From contig NZ_RQVK01000008.1 of assembly GCF_003992015.1 (NCBI RefSeq), forward strand, positions 39,981 through 103,980: a stretch of 64,000 bases of DNA, given 5' to 3'. Both the position numbers and the translations under genes were made by a program. The stretch's first letter is position 1; each line of letters opens with the position of its first letter. Positions 1 to 8,168 of this stretch are shown here, piece after piece. This DNA is from Veillonella sp. VA137 (GTDB lineage Bacteria; Bacillota; Negativicutes; Veillonellales; Veillonellaceae). A model generated the notes under the pieces. It had not been told where the DNA came from. It was given only the letters and a program-made list of their open reading frames with translations, and searched no databases.

Positions 1-263
1 CTGGATTCATTCCAGAAAACTTCGACTCTTCCTTGATGGATGAAGTACAAACAGTCACTGATGAAGATGCTATCGAAGAAGTAGGTAACTTCATGCGAGA
101 AACTGGTATTGGTATCGGCATTTCCTCCGCGGCGGCTATCTTGGTAGCTCGTCAATACGGTCGTAAATTCCCAGATGTGGACGTTGTCGTAGTAGCTCCA
201 GATGGAGTAGAAAAATATCTATCTATGATTCAATTTGAAAGCGTAGATTGGATTCATTCTTAA
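1..263 (+). CDS. cysK: Cysteine synthase (O-acetylserine sulfhydrylase), C-terminal part
   Basis: The reading frame is open from base 3, so the gene begins outside the window; about 87 C-terminal residues remain. They read GFIPENFD, then ETGIGIGISSAAA and a final DVDVVVVAPDGVEKYLS stretch, the usual end of the PLP-dependent CysK/CysM fold (the GISSGAA-like loop and the last beta strand and helix). The enzyme makes cysteine from O-acetylserine and sulfide in the cytoplasm. The next gene is serine O-acetyltransferase, which supplies the substrate, so this is a cysteine operon. The PLP lysine lies outside the window and cannot be checked. Confidence 0.9.
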   Translation, partial: GFIPENFDSSLMDEVQTVTDEDAIEEVGNFMRETGIGIGISSAAAILVARQYGRKFPDVDVVVVAPDGVEKYLSMIQFESVDWIHS

Positions 264-280
264 TCGATTGTGATACGAAA

Positions 281-306
281 GATAGCATGGTCTAGGCCAT
301 GCTATC
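281..306 (+). other. Hairpin between cysK and cysE
   Basis: A perfect 10-bp inverted repeat (GATAGCATGG / CCATGCTATC, 6-nt loop) sits in the 62-bp cysK-cysE gap. No T-tract follows, so it is more likely an mRNA-stabilising or partial-attenuation element than a full terminator. It ends 8 nt before the cysE ribosome site. Confidence 0.5.
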
Positions 307-325
307 TCTGTATAGGGAGGTATTT

Positions 326-952
326 ATGAGAGAGGTATGGAATTCCATTCGATACAACATACAGCGCGTATTACAATCAGATCCAGCGGCTACCTCTTGG
401 TTTATGGTGGTTTGGACATATCCTCATATAACAGCTTTATTTTGGCATTTTTTTGCGCATCGCCTGTACCGAAAAGGCTGGTTTACGTTAGCTCGGCGTG
501 TGGCGTTACATGCACGTCGGGTAACGGGTATAGAGATTCATCCAGGAGCGCAAATTGGGAAAGGCTTATTTATTGACCATGGTATGGGAGTTGTCATTGG
601 TGAAACGGCTATTGTAGGAGATAATGTGACGCTCTTTCATGGAGTGACTCTTGGAGGGATGGATTCTCGTAAGATAAAACGTCATCCTACGGTGGAAGAT
701 GATGTGCTCATTGGTGCTGGTACAAAGGTGCTAGGTGATATTACGGTGGGAAAAGGTTCAAAAATAGGTTGTAATCTGGTCATTAAGCGAGATGTTCCTA
801 GAAATGTAATTATTTTTGAAACGGAACCTGACCATATTATCTATCGTCGTCCTAAAGTAGATCGTTTTGACAAAGGGTCCTATGTACCACGACGGCATGC
901 ATTGCCATTAGAGCCTAACGAGTTTACAGACCATATGGCGTGGCATATCTAG
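326..952 (+). CDS. cysE: Serine O-acetyltransferase
   Basis: A 208-residue protein that transfers acetyl from acetyl-CoA to serine, the first step of cysteine synthesis. A helical N-terminus (about residues 1-65) is followed by a left-handed beta-helix of hexapeptide repeats (about 70-155). Visible family motifs are IHPGAQIG (71-78), IDHGMGVVIGE (83-93) and FHGVTLGG (104-111); H105 matches the catalytic His of CysE. The ATG at 326 is chosen because AGGGAGG lies 5 nt upstream; an in-frame start at 299 would fall inside the intergenic hairpin. It follows cysK in the same direction. Confidence 0.95.
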   Translation: MREVWNSIRYNIQRVLQSDPAATSWFMVVWTYPHITALFWHFFAHRLYRKGWFTLARRVALHARRVTGIEIHPGAQIGKGLFIDHGMGVVIGETAIVGDNVTLFHGVTLGGMDSRKIKRHPTVEDDVLIGAGTKVLGDITVGKGSKIGCNLVIKRDVPRNVIIFETEPDHIIYRRPKVDRFDKGSYVPRRHALPLEPNEFTDHMAWHI

Positions 953-960
953 GAGGAACT

Positions 961-1749
961 ATGAGAGAGTTGCGATTAGGCATTGTTCAATTAGCCACAG
1001 AAATTGAGCAAGTGGATAAAAATTTTGATATTCTAGCAGAAAAAGTGCGAGATGTAGCTAAGCAAGGAGTGGATGTAGTCGTATTGCCAGAAACATGGAA
1101 TACAGGATTTATAACGGGTTCAAAGTTACATGCATTGGCAGATGAAGGTGGTCAACGGTCACAATCTTTGTTACAGGAATTAGCGCAATCAGAACATGTG
1201 AATATCTTTGGTGGATCAGTGGCTGTCAAAGAAGGAGATTCCAGCTACAATAGAACCTATGTGTTCAACCGCAAAGGGGAATTGTTATCTACGTATGATA
1301 AGATGCATGGCTTTAGTCCAGCTAAAGAAGATCAATATTTTACAGGTGGTACTGCTATCCACCAATTTGAATTTGATGGAGTACTTTGCTCTAGTGCCAC
1401 TTGTTATGATATTCGTTTTCCTGAGCTAATTCGTAAATCTGCCTTACAAGGGATAGAACTATTCTTTTTACCCGCTCAGTGGCCAATGCTACGTTTGCAT
1501 CATTGGTGCATATTGAATCAAGCGAGAGCAATAGAAAATCAAATGTATTTCTGTAGTGTTAATGGTTGTGGCACTATTGGTAAGTTACCCATGGCAGGTC
1601 ACTCGATGGTAGTAGACCCGTGGGGAGAAGTGCTACTAGAATGTGATGAAACGCCGCAAATACAAACCATTACTATCGATGTAGATACGGTAAAAGATAT
1701 TCGGTCTAAAATCAATGTGTTCCGGGATCGGAAACCTAATTGCTATTAA
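961..1749 (+). CDS. Carbon-nitrogen hydrolase (nitrilase superfamily, omega-amidase-like)
   Basis: A 262-residue cytoplasmic amidase. The nitrilase-superfamily catalytic triad is visible: E44 in LPETWNTGF, K114 in YDKMHGF and C148 in ATCYDIRFPE. The PETW, DKMHLF-like and RFPEL motifs resemble omega-amidase (Nit2/YafV type), which hydrolyses alpha-ketoglutaramate or ketosuccinamate, but the substrate cannot be read from sequence. The ATG at 961 follows AGGAGGA 4 nt upstream and lies 8 nt after the cysE stop, so it is probably cotranscribed with cysK-cysE. A link to sulfur amino acid or glutamine metabolism is inferred from context only. Confidence 0.85.
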   Translation: MRELRLGIVQLATEIEQVDKNFDILAEKVRDVAKQGVDVVVLPETWNTGFITGSKLHALADEGGQRSQSLLQELAQSEHVNIFGGSVAVKEGDSSYNRTYVFNRKGELLSTYDKMHGFSPAKEDQYFTGGTAIHQFEFDGVLCSSATCYDIRFPELIRKSALQGIELFFLPAQWPMLRLHHWCILNQARAIENQMYFCSVNGCGTIGKLPMAGHSMVVDPWGEVLLECDETPQIQTITIDVDTVKDIRSKINVFRDRKPNCY

Positions 1750-1786
1750 AAAAATATCTATGCATTTTAGGAATATATAAAATTGT

Positions 1787-1818
1787 CCATAGGTATTGCC
1801 AAGATGTAATACCTATGG
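1787..1818. repeat. 11-bp perfect inverted repeat over the tRNA promoter
   Basis: CCATAGGTATT at 1787-1797 and AATACCTATGG at 1808-1818, separated by 10 nt. It covers the -35 element of the tRNA promoter and ends at the first base of the -10 region. No T-run follows on the + strand, so it may be an operator or a weak terminator of the preceding gene. Confidence 0.5.
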
Positions 1819-1824
1819 TATATT
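1796..1824 (+). promoter_or_regulatory. Promoter of the tRNA cluster
   Basis: TTGCCA (1796-1801), 17-nt spacer, TATATT (1819-1824); the predicted start is about 12 nt before tRNA-Asp at 1844. Confidence 0.6.
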
Positions 1825-1843
1825 ATATGAGTACTTAGTACAC

Positions 1844-1919
1844 GGCCCCGTGGTGTAGCGGTTAACATGTCGCCCTGTCACGGCGAAGATCGTCGGTTCA
1901 AATCCGATCGGGGTCGCCA
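1844..1919 (+). tRNA. tRNA-Asp(GTC)
   Basis: A 76-nt cloverleaf: acceptor GGCCCCG pairs with CGGGGTC (one G-T), anticodon loop CTGTCAC with anticodon GTC, T-loop GGTTCAAATCC, encoded CCA end. First of four clustered tRNAs. Confidence 0.96.
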
Positions 1920-1925
1920 CTATTT

Positions 1926-2001
<76 letters not shown>

Positions 2002-2015
2002 TATACAATCCTCAT

Positions 2016-2101
2016 GCGGATGTGGTGGAATGGCAGACACGCCATCTTGAGGGGGTGGTGAGCGTACGCTCGTATGGGTTCAAGTCCCATCATCCGCACC
2101 A
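2016..2101 (+). tRNA. tRNA-Leu(GAG)
   Basis: An 86-nt class II tRNA with a long variable arm (GAGCG-TAC-GCTC type hairpin). Acceptor GCGGATG / CATCCGC; anticodon stem CCATC / GGTGG around loop TTGAGGG gives GAG. CCA is encoded. Confidence 0.95.
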
Positions 2102-2106
2102 AACGA

Positions 2107-2181
2107 GGGCCTATAGCTCAGGGGTAGAGCAACCGGCTCATAACCGGTCGGTCCCTGGTTCAAATCCAGGTGGGCCCACCA
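2107..2181 (+). tRNA. tRNA-Met(CAT), elongator or Ile2 type
   Basis: A 75-nt cloverleaf: acceptor GGGCCTA / TGGGCCC, anticodon loop CTCATAA giving CAT, encoded CCA. Position 1-72 is a normal G-C pair, so it is not an initiator. A CAT tRNA may instead be the lysidine-modified tRNA-Ile2; sequence alone does not settle this. Confidence 0.9.
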
Positions 2182-2187
2182 TAAGAG

Positions 2188-2215
2188 ACCATCTCACTTT
2201 GTGAGATGGTTTTTT
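2188..2215 (+). terminator. Terminator of the tRNA cluster
   Basis: ACCATCTCAC, TTT loop, GTGAGATGGT followed by a six-T run (2210-2215); classic Rho-independent form. Confidence 0.9.
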
Positions 2216-2314
2216 GTTATCTATAAGGGTTCATTGTATAATGAAAGCATGAGCTTTATAGTATTTCTAAGTAAGAAATTCCGTTGAAGATGTAATTAGA
2301 ATGTGAGATAGACT

Positions 2315-2998
2315 ATGGCACTTTCAAAACGATTAGAACAAGTATTGCATATGATTCCACAGTGTCAAACGGTGGCAGATGTGGGTACAGATCACGGGTA
2401 TTTGGCGGTGGCTTGTATAGAAGCAGGCGTGGCTAAAGAGGTCATTGCCATTGATGTCAATCAAGGACCGTTAGAGTCTGCCAAAGGATTGGTGAAAGAA
2501 CGAAAGTTAGAAGAATCTATTGAATGCCGATTAGGAGATGGATTGGCAGCTACAAAACAGGGAGAAGTAGATTGTGCAGTGATTTGTGGCATGGGTGGAG
2601 AGTTGATGCAACACATCATCACGGTAGGACCAGAACTATTGGAAACCTATGTGCTGCAACCACAAAGCCATCGACGAGAGTTGAAACAATTTTTAGTAGA
2701 TCAAGGGTATGGCATTGTTCAAGAGAAATGTTTATTAGAGGGCAATCAATATTATGACATGTGGTTAGTACAACGAGGCACTACTTCCGTGTATAATGAG
2801 CTACCTAGAGAATCGATGTTATGGGAATATGGTGCTTTGTTACAACAAGAACAATCTGAAGTTTGGACACAGCACATACAACGTAGAATGAAAACGTTGC
2901 AATCTATTCTACAACATATGCGTGATACAGCGAAGTCTAGTGATGCGGTTCAGGTGATGGAACAAGAATTGCAAGCCTTACAAGGTATTTTACAATAG
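2315..2998 (+). CDS. trmK: tRNA (adenine(22)-N1)-methyltransferase
   Basis: A 227-residue cytoplasmic Rossmann methyltransferase that methylates A22 of tRNA. The SAM motif VADVGTDHGYL is at about residues 20-30 and CGMGGELM further on; the C-terminal third is a charged, Gln-rich helical arm, as in Firmicutes TrmK (about 225-235 residues). It stands immediately before nif3, the standard trmK-nif3 order in Firmicutes. A TATAAT at 2237-2242 could be its promoter. The ribosome site before the ATG is weak (GAGATAG). Confidence 0.9.
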   Translation: MALSKRLEQVLHMIPQCQTVADVGTDHGYLAVACIEAGVAKEVIAIDVNQGPLESAKGLVKERKLEESIECRLGDGLAATKQGEVDCAVICGMGGELMQHIITVGPELLETYVLQPQSHRRELKQFLVDQGYGIVQEKCLLEGNQYYDMWLVQRGTTSVYNELPRESMLWEYGALLQQEQSEVWTQHIQRRMKTLQSILQHMRDTAKSSDAVQVMEQELQALQGILQ

Positions 2999-3087
2999 GT
3001 ACAGGTGAAACTTTCACAAAAAATGTCTAACCATTGATGCGTATAGAATGTTATATCATACCTTGAAATGGTGGATAGGAGGTATAT

Positions 3088-4197
3088 ATGGTTACTATGA
3101 AAGAGATTGCTCAAGCCATTGAGCGCCAAGCGCCATTGCAGTTGCAAGAGTCTTGGGATAATTGCGGATTACAAGTGGGATCTATGAGTTCAACCGTGCA
3201 ACGTGTGTTAACGGCATTAGATGTGACGTCAGAAGTAGTAGCAGAAGCGATAGAGGAACACGTAGATGTAATTGTGACACATCATCCGATGATTTTCAAA
3301 GGTATCAAATCTATCAACACGGATACGATGCAAGGAAAGATGATTAAAGATCTATTATGTCATAGTATTAATGTGTATAGTGCGCATACGAATTTAGATG
3401 TTGCTGAGGGTGGTCTTAATGACGAGGTAGCTAGACGACTAGGGTTACAAGGTATACAAGGGCTAGAAGAAACAGGACGAGATGTAGCCTATAAGGTGGC
3501 TGTCTATGTGCCCGTTACGCATAGTGAACAACTTCGCCAAGCCATGGGTGATGTGGGGGCAGGTCATATCGGTATGTACAGTCATTGTAGTTTTTCTGTC
3601 GCTGGAGAAGGAAGGTTCTTGCCCTTAGAAGGGACGAATCCTTTCATCGGTCATGTGGGCTCTATCGAAACGGTGCAAGAAGAACGGATTGAGACGGTAG
3701 TCCCTAAGAAATTGCTAGGTGCAGTATTAGGTGCTATGGAACAGGTTCATCCTTATGAAGAAATTGCCTACGATATAGTAGCCTTAGAGAATGCCTGTGA
3801 TGCACACTATATTGGTCGCATTGGTAATTTACCACAACCACTATCGATAGAGGACTTCAAAGAAGTATTGCAATCTGTATTCCCTCACAGTCAATTGCGT
3901 TGGGGTGGGGCTAAGCCATCATCCATTCAGCGCATTGGTCTATGCACAGGTAGTGGAGCAGAGTTCATTAAAATAGCAGCCAAGAAAAAAGCGGATGTGT
4001 ATATCACTGGGGATGTGAAATACCATGATATGCAACTAGCAAAAGAATTAGGAATCACAGTAGTGGATGCAGGTCATTATGGTACAGAATACATGAGTCA
4101 AACACTATTAAAACAAATGATAGAAAAGAGTTTTACAGCAGATGAAGTAGAAGTCATAGAAAGTAATGTACAAAGAGATTTTTTCTTTAAAGTCTGA
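3088..4197 (+). CDS. Nif3-like dinuclear metal centre protein (YqfO family)
   Basis: A 369-residue protein, full length for the Firmicutes form, in which the two halves of the NIF3 domain flank a PII-like insert (about residues 130-230). Metal-site motifs are visible: VTHHPMIFKG (H65, H66), AHTNLDVAEGG in the first half and GDVKYHD plus VDAGHYGTE in the second. Proposed activities for the family (GTP cyclohydrolase-like, metal handling) are not proven, so no function is assigned. The ATG is preceded by GGAGGTATAT. Neighbour of trmK. Confidence 0.88.
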   Translation: MVTMKEIAQAIERQAPLQLQESWDNCGLQVGSMSSTVQRVLTALDVTSEVVAEAIEEHVDVIVTHHPMIFKGIKSINTDTMQGKMIKDLLCHSINVYSAHTNLDVAEGGLNDEVARRLGLQGIQGLEETGRDVAYKVAVYVPVTHSEQLRQAMGDVGAGHIGMYSHCSFSVAGEGRFLPLEGTNPFIGHVGSIETVQEERIETVVPKKLLGAVLGAMEQVHPYEEIAYDIVALENACDAHYIGRIGNLPQPLSIEDFKEVLQSVFPHSQLRWGGAKPSSIQRIGLCTGSGAEFIKIAAKKKADVYITGDVKYHDMQLAKELGITVVDAGHYGTEYMSQTLLKQMIEKSFTADEVEVIESNVQRDFFFKV

Positions 4198-4228
4198 GCA
4201 CTTTCGGTTATAATAAAAGGAAGAGCTA

Positions 4229-4257
4229 TTGACCACACGAGTGGTCTATGCTAGACT
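4229..4257 (+). promoter_or_regulatory. Promoter of RNase P RNA
   Basis: TTGACC (4229-4234), 17-nt spacer, TAGACT (4252-4257) with an extended -10 TG at 4249-4250. The predicted start, about 4263, coincides with the first base of helix P1. GACCAC/GTGGTC (4231-4246) can form a hairpin inside the promoter DNA. Confidence 0.6.
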
Positions 4258-4260
4258 TAA

Positions 4261-4615
4261 ACAGTAAGTATGAAAGGCGATTGCAAGTCTCTTGACTTGA
4301 GGAAAGTCCGAGCTCCATAGGGCAGGATGCCGGCTAACGGCCGGCGTGGGTGACCATAGGGAATAGTGCCACAGAAAAGTAAACCGCCACCTTCGGGTGG
4401 TAAGGGTGGAACGGTCGCGGTAAGAGCGCACCAGGTACATGGTAACATGTATGCTCGGTAAACCCCATCCGGAGCAAGGCCGAATAGGAAAGGGTTAAGG
4501 GTTGCCCGCCTACCTTTCGGGTTGTGCCGCTTGAGCGTATAGGCAACTATGCGCCTAGAAAGATAATCGCCACTGCGAAAGCAGGACAGAACTCGGCTTA
4601 TTGATTGCTTGCTCA
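4261..4615 (+). ncRNA. rnpB: RNase P RNA (bacterial type A)
   Basis: The catalytic RNA of RNase P, which matures tRNA 5' ends. Universal elements are present: GAGGAAAGTCCGAGCTCC near 4298, AGGGCAGGATGCCGGCTAAC, CCACAGAAA, GGTAAACCCCATCCGGAGCA and the 3' segment ACAGAACTCGGCTTATT. P1 is AGTAAGTA (4263-4270) with TGCTTGCT (4606-4613); P2 is GGCGATT with AATCGCC; P3 is CAAGTC-TCTT-GACTTG. The P6-P18 architecture suggests type A rather than the Bacillus type B. The ends are set by P1 pairing and are accurate to a few bases. Open frames on both strands here are spurious. Confidence 0.95.
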
Positions 4616-4641
4616 AAACCGCTCTTCGGAGCGGTTTTGTT
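4615..4641 (+). terminator. rnpB terminator
   Basis: AAAACCGCTC (4615-4624), UUCG tetraloop, GAGCGGTTTT (4629-4638). A very stable C(UUCG)G-closed hairpin directly after P1. Confidence 0.85.
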
Positions 4642-4659
4642 ATTGTAGGAGGTATCGTT

Positions 4660-4977
4660 ATGAAATTAGAATCCATTAAAACCTATGAAGAGTTTAAATC
4701 CATTGTCAAAGGTGATGACGAAATCGTACTAGCTTGTTTTACGGCAGAATGGTGTGATCCATGCAAGCTGATGAAAGAAGAATTAGATGTGTTGCACGAT
4801 GAATTACAAGGTGTGGCACGCATGATTGCCATCGATATTGACGAATCGAAAGAGATTGTCTTAAAAGAAGATGTACAAGGGGTACCAACAATTATTTGCT
4901 ATAAAAAAGGAAAACAAAAAGATCGTATCGGTGGCTATAAAAAAGCAGCCTCTGTACGTAAGTTATTGAAACTATAA
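4660..4977 (+). CDS. Thioredoxin family protein with CDPC active site
   Basis: A 105-residue single-domain thioredoxin without a signal peptide, so cytoplasmic. The redox motif is AEWCDPCK (C32, C35): the usual Gly of WCGPC is Asp. The cis-proline loop GVPTII is present, followed by the last strand and YKKGKQKDRIGGYKK. The ATG at 4660 follows TAGGAGGT by 6 nt; the longer in-frame start would lie in the rnpB terminator. The CDPC change should alter the redox potential; partner proteins are unknown. Confidence 0.88.
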   Translation: MKLESIKTYEEFKSIVKGDDEIVLACFTAEWCDPCKLMKEELDVLHDELQGVARMIAIDIDESKEIVLKEDVQGVPTIICYKKGKQKDRIGGYKKAASVRKLLKL

Positions 4978-5041
4978 ATAGAGGATATAAAAATATTTTT
5001 ACAAATTAGTGATTAATATTCTATAGTAGGAATACCTTTCA

Positions 5042-5050
5042 TGGTATACT
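5042..5050 (+). promoter_or_regulatory. Extended -10 promoter of the hydrogenase operon
   Basis: TGGTATACT with no good -35 at 17 nt. A small hairpin, ATACC-TTTCAT-GGTAT (5032-5047), overlaps it. The predicted start at about 5057 gives a 50-nt leader to the GTG at 5110. Confidence 0.5.
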
Positions 5051-5109
5051 ATGGATGTATATTAATTTATATAGACGCTATAAAGTTATTGCAAGAAAGG
5101 GGCTTTTTT

Positions 5110-6252
5110 GTGAAAGAATCATTGAATAGTCTTTGGAATCTATTCCAAGAGCGTAAATTAAGCCGACGTACTTTTATGAAATCCTGTGTAGCTTTAACTG
5201 CTATTTTAGGGTTGCCGCCAGCATTGACGAACAAAGTCGTAGCAGCGGCAGAAACAAAAGAATTACCTACGGTGATTTGGTTGCATGGTCATGAATGTAC
5301 AGGGTGTGACGAATCTTTTATTCGCTCCACATCGCCTTTCGCATCTGATGTGATTTTAAATATGATTGCCTTAGAGTATGATGATACTTTAGCTGCTGCA
5401 GCAGGGGAACCATTTGAACATCATTTACATCACTTGTTAGAAAGTAAAAAAGGTAAGTATGTATTGGCTGTTGAAGGTGGCGTTCCATTGGATGAAAATG
5501 GATCTTACTGCCAAGTTGGTGGACGTCCATTTGTAGATGTATTGAAAGAATGCGCTGAAGGGGCTGCTTTCATCATCGAATACGGCTCTTGTGCAGCTTG
5601 GGGCGGCATTCAAGCGGCAAAACCGAACCCAACAAATACAGTATCTGTTTCTTCTATTGTAAAAGGTAAAAAAATCATTAAAGTACCTGGATGCCCTCCG
5701 ATTCCAGAGGTTATGACTGGTGTGATTATGCATTATGCTTTATTTGGCGAAATTCCACCTCTTGATGTAGAAGGAAGACCAAAACAATTCTATGGCAATC
5801 GTATCCATGATACATGCTATCGTCGTCCTTTCTTTGATTCTGGATTGTTTGTGGAACATTTTGATGATGATGCATCGAAAGCTGGTTGGTGTCTATATAA
5901 AGTAGGTTGCCGTGGACCAGAAACATATAACTCTTGTGGCAATTTGCGTTGGTGGAATGGGTTGTCCTATCCAATTCAATCTGGACATGGTTGTATTGGT
6001 TGCTCTGAAAAGGGATTCTGGGACAATGATAACTTTTATCAACGATTGCCTCATATTCATACCCCAAACACTATCACTGATGTGGATACATTAGGAACAG
6101 TGGCAGGATTCGGCGCATTTGGTGCTGTAGTGGCTCATGGTGGTATTACGCTAGCGAAACATAAATATGATTCTATCCAAGAAGAGAAAAAATATTTAGC
6201 AGAACAAGAAGCAAAACAAAAAGAAGTGGAACAGAAAGGTAGTGACCAATAA
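5110..6252 (+). CDS. hyaA: [NiFe] hydrogenase small subunit, Tat-exported
   Basis: A 380-residue electron-transfer subunit of a membrane-bound group 1 uptake hydrogenase. The Tat signal has SRRTFMK at residues 18-24 and a hydrophobic stretch ending near AAAET (about 49). Iron-sulfur ligands follow: HECTGC (proximal cluster, C63/C66), GSCAAWGG, PGCPP, HDTCYRR, GWCLYKVGCRGP and GHGCIGCSE. A C-terminal hydrophobic anchor (GTVAGFGAFGAVVAHGG) precedes a charged tail. GTG at 5110 is chosen because AAAGGGG lies 7 nt upstream and an upstream ATG at 5041 would fall within the promoter. The stop overlaps the next start by one base. The gene name follows E. coli usage. Confidence 0.93.
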   Translation: MKESLNSLWNLFQERKLSRRTFMKSCVALTAILGLPPALTNKVVAAAETKELPTVIWLHGHECTGCDESFIRSTSPFASDVILNMIALEYDDTLAAAAGEPFEHHLHHLLESKKGKYVLAVEGGVPLDENGSYCQVGGRPFVDVLKECAEGAAFIIEYGSCAAWGGIQAAKPNPTNTVSVSSIVKGKKIIKVPGCPPIPEVMTGVIMHYALFGEIPPLDVEGRPKQFYGNRIHDTCYRRPFFDSGLFVEHFDDDASKAGWCLYKVGCRGPETYNSCGNLRWWNGLSYPIQSGHGCIGCSEKGFWDNDNFYQRLPHIHTPNTITDVDTLGTVAGFGAFGAVVAHGGITLAKHKYDSIQEEKKYLAEQEAKQKEVEQKGSDQ

Positions 6253-8153
6253 TGAAACGAGTTGTAGTCGATCCAGTGACCCGTATTGAAGGTCACTTAC
6301 GTGTAGAAGTTAGTGTTGATGAAGCAACAGGTCAAGTACAAGATGCCCTATCTAGTGGTACAGCTTGGCGTGGTATTGAATTAGTAGCTAAAAATCGCGA
6401 TCCTCGTGATGTATGGGCTTTTGTACAACGCATATGTGGCGTATGTACTTCTACGCATGCCTTAGCATCCCTTCGTGCTGTGGAAGATGCATTGGGAATT
6501 CAAATTCCTAAGAATGCAAACTATATTCGAAATATTATGCATAGTTGTTTAGATACACACGATCATATTGTGCATTTTTATCACTTGCATGCTCTTGACT
6601 GGGTAAGCCCAGTAGAGGCGTTGAAAGCAGATCCTAAGAAAACTGCAGAATTGCAACAACAAGTATTGGATACATACAATGTGAGTGGATTACAACCAAA
6701 AGATTTGGAATCTGCTACATCTGCATACCCTAAGGAGTTCCCTAAAGGAAATGCTACGTATTATGCAGCGATCCAAACAAAAGTGAAAAAAATTGTAGAA
6801 AGTGGTCAATTAGGTATTTTCTCCGCCCAATGGTGGGATCATCCAGACTATCAATTATTGCCTCCAGAAGTGCATTTGATGGCCATTTCTCACTATTTGA
6901 CAATCTTGGATCGTCAACGTGATATTGTAACGCCACATGTTATCTTTGGTGGTAAAAATCCACATCCTCATTACATCGTAGGTGGCATGCCTTGTTCTAT
7001 TTCTATGGACGATATGAATGCACCTGTCAATGCGGCTCGTTTGGCAAGTGTGGATGAATCTATTTCCTTGGCAAAAGATTTAGTGAATTATTTCTACTTG
7101 CCTGACTTATTAGCGATTGGTCATTTATATGTAAAAGCTGGTATGGTTGATGGTGGGGGCTTAGCAAAAAAACGTGTCCTTGCTTACGGTGGCTATCCAG
7201 ATGATGCATATACAGGTATAAAAGATGGAGACTTCTTTAAAAAATCTCTTGTTCGTGCTAATGGAGTAGTAGAAAACTTTGAACTTGGTTGGGAAAAAGC
7301 AACATTTACAGCTTTAGAAGGTGAAGACTTGATGAATCCAGACTTCTTGTCTGAAGAAATCAATCACTCTTGGTTTGAATATCCAAATGGTGAAACATCC
7401 TTGCATCCAATAGAAGGGGTAACGACACCAGCTTTCACAGGGCCTAAGACGGGAACAAATAAAAAATGGGAATTCTTGGATGAAGAGAAAAAATATTCTT
7501 GGATTAAATCCCCTACATTCAAAGGAAAAGCCTGCGAAGTGGGCCCATTGGCAAAATATATCGTTGTCTATGTAAAAGTAAAACAAGGCATCATCAAAGA
7601 CCCAACTTGGGCTGAGAAAATGATGGTGGACCAAATTGATGCCGTATCTAAAGTGCTAGGGGTACCAGCACATGTGTGGATGTGTTCCACAGTGGGCCGT
7701 ACAGCAGCTCGTGGTTTAGATGCACAAGTGGCAGCTAACTTGAGCCAACATTTCTATAATCGCTTGATTGAAAATATCAAAACTGGTGATACTGTTGTGG
7801 CGGATACTCGTAAATTCGATCCTAATTCTTGGCCAAAAGAGGCAAAAGGTGTAGGTTTATTAGATGCACCACGTGGTGGTTTAGGACATTGGTGTGTCAT
7901 CAAAGATGGTCGTGTAGACAATTATCAATGTATCGTGCCAACGACATGGAATGCATGCCCTAAAACGATTGCTGGCGAACATGGTGCATACGAATCTAAT
8001 ATGATAGACACTAAAGTCAAAGTGGCGGATAAGCCATTAGAAATTTTAAAAGGTATACATTCCTTTGACCCTTGTTTGGCATGTGCTACACACTTGTACA
8101 ATAAAAAAGGTGAAAAAATAGTGTCTGTGAATACAGATGCCCTATGTAAATAG
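6252..8153 (+). CDS. hyaB: [NiFe] hydrogenase large (catalytic) subunit
   Basis: A 633-residue catalytic subunit that binds the Ni-Fe(CN)2CO centre and oxidises H2 outside the inner membrane, co-exported with the Tat small subunit. All four Ni-binding cysteines are present: RICGVC (C62, C65) and DPCLACATH (C608, C611). The 19 residues after H614 are the tail that a maturation protease removes. The protein is slightly longer than most group 1 enzymes (570-600). Translationally coupled to hyaA (TAATG overlap). Confidence 0.96.
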   Translation: MKRVVVDPVTRIEGHLRVEVSVDEATGQVQDALSSGTAWRGIELVAKNRDPRDVWAFVQRICGVCTSTHALASLRAVEDALGIQIPKNANYIRNIMHSCLDTHDHIVHFYHLHALDWVSPVEALKADPKKTAELQQQVLDTYNVSGLQPKDLESATSAYPKEFPKGNATYYAAIQTKVKKIVESGQLGIFSAQWWDHPDYQLLPPEVHLMAISHYLTILDRQRDIVTPHVIFGGKNPHPHYIVGGMPCSISMDDMNAPVNAARLASVDESISLAKDLVNYFYLPDLLAIGHLYVKAGMVDGGGLAKKRVLAYGGYPDDAYTGIKDGDFFKKSLVRANGVVENFELGWEKATFTALEGEDLMNPDFLSEEINHSWFEYPNGETSLHPIEGVTTPAFTGPKTGTNKKWEFLDEEKKYSWIKSPTFKGKACEVGPLAKYIVVYVKVKQGIIKDPTWAEKMMVDQIDAVSKVLGVPAHVWMCSTVGRTAARGLDAQVAANLSQHFYNRLIENIKTGDTVVADTRKFDPNSWPKEAKGVGLLDAPRGGLGHWCVIKDGRVDNYQCIVPTTWNACPKTIAGEHGAYESNMIDTKVKVADKPLEILKGIHSFDPCLACATHLYNKKGEKIVSVNTDALCK

Positions 8154-8168
8154 GGAGGAGGCGCATCT

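Noticed and set aside
4257..4676. Minus-strand open frames up to 139 codons
   Set aside because: They are antisense to RNase P RNA, whose conserved elements explain the sequence.
5041..5109. Longer hydrogenase small-subunit start at ATG 5041
   Set aside because: It lies within the predicted -10 region and would put 23 unusual residues before the Tat signal; GTG 5110 has a ribosome site.
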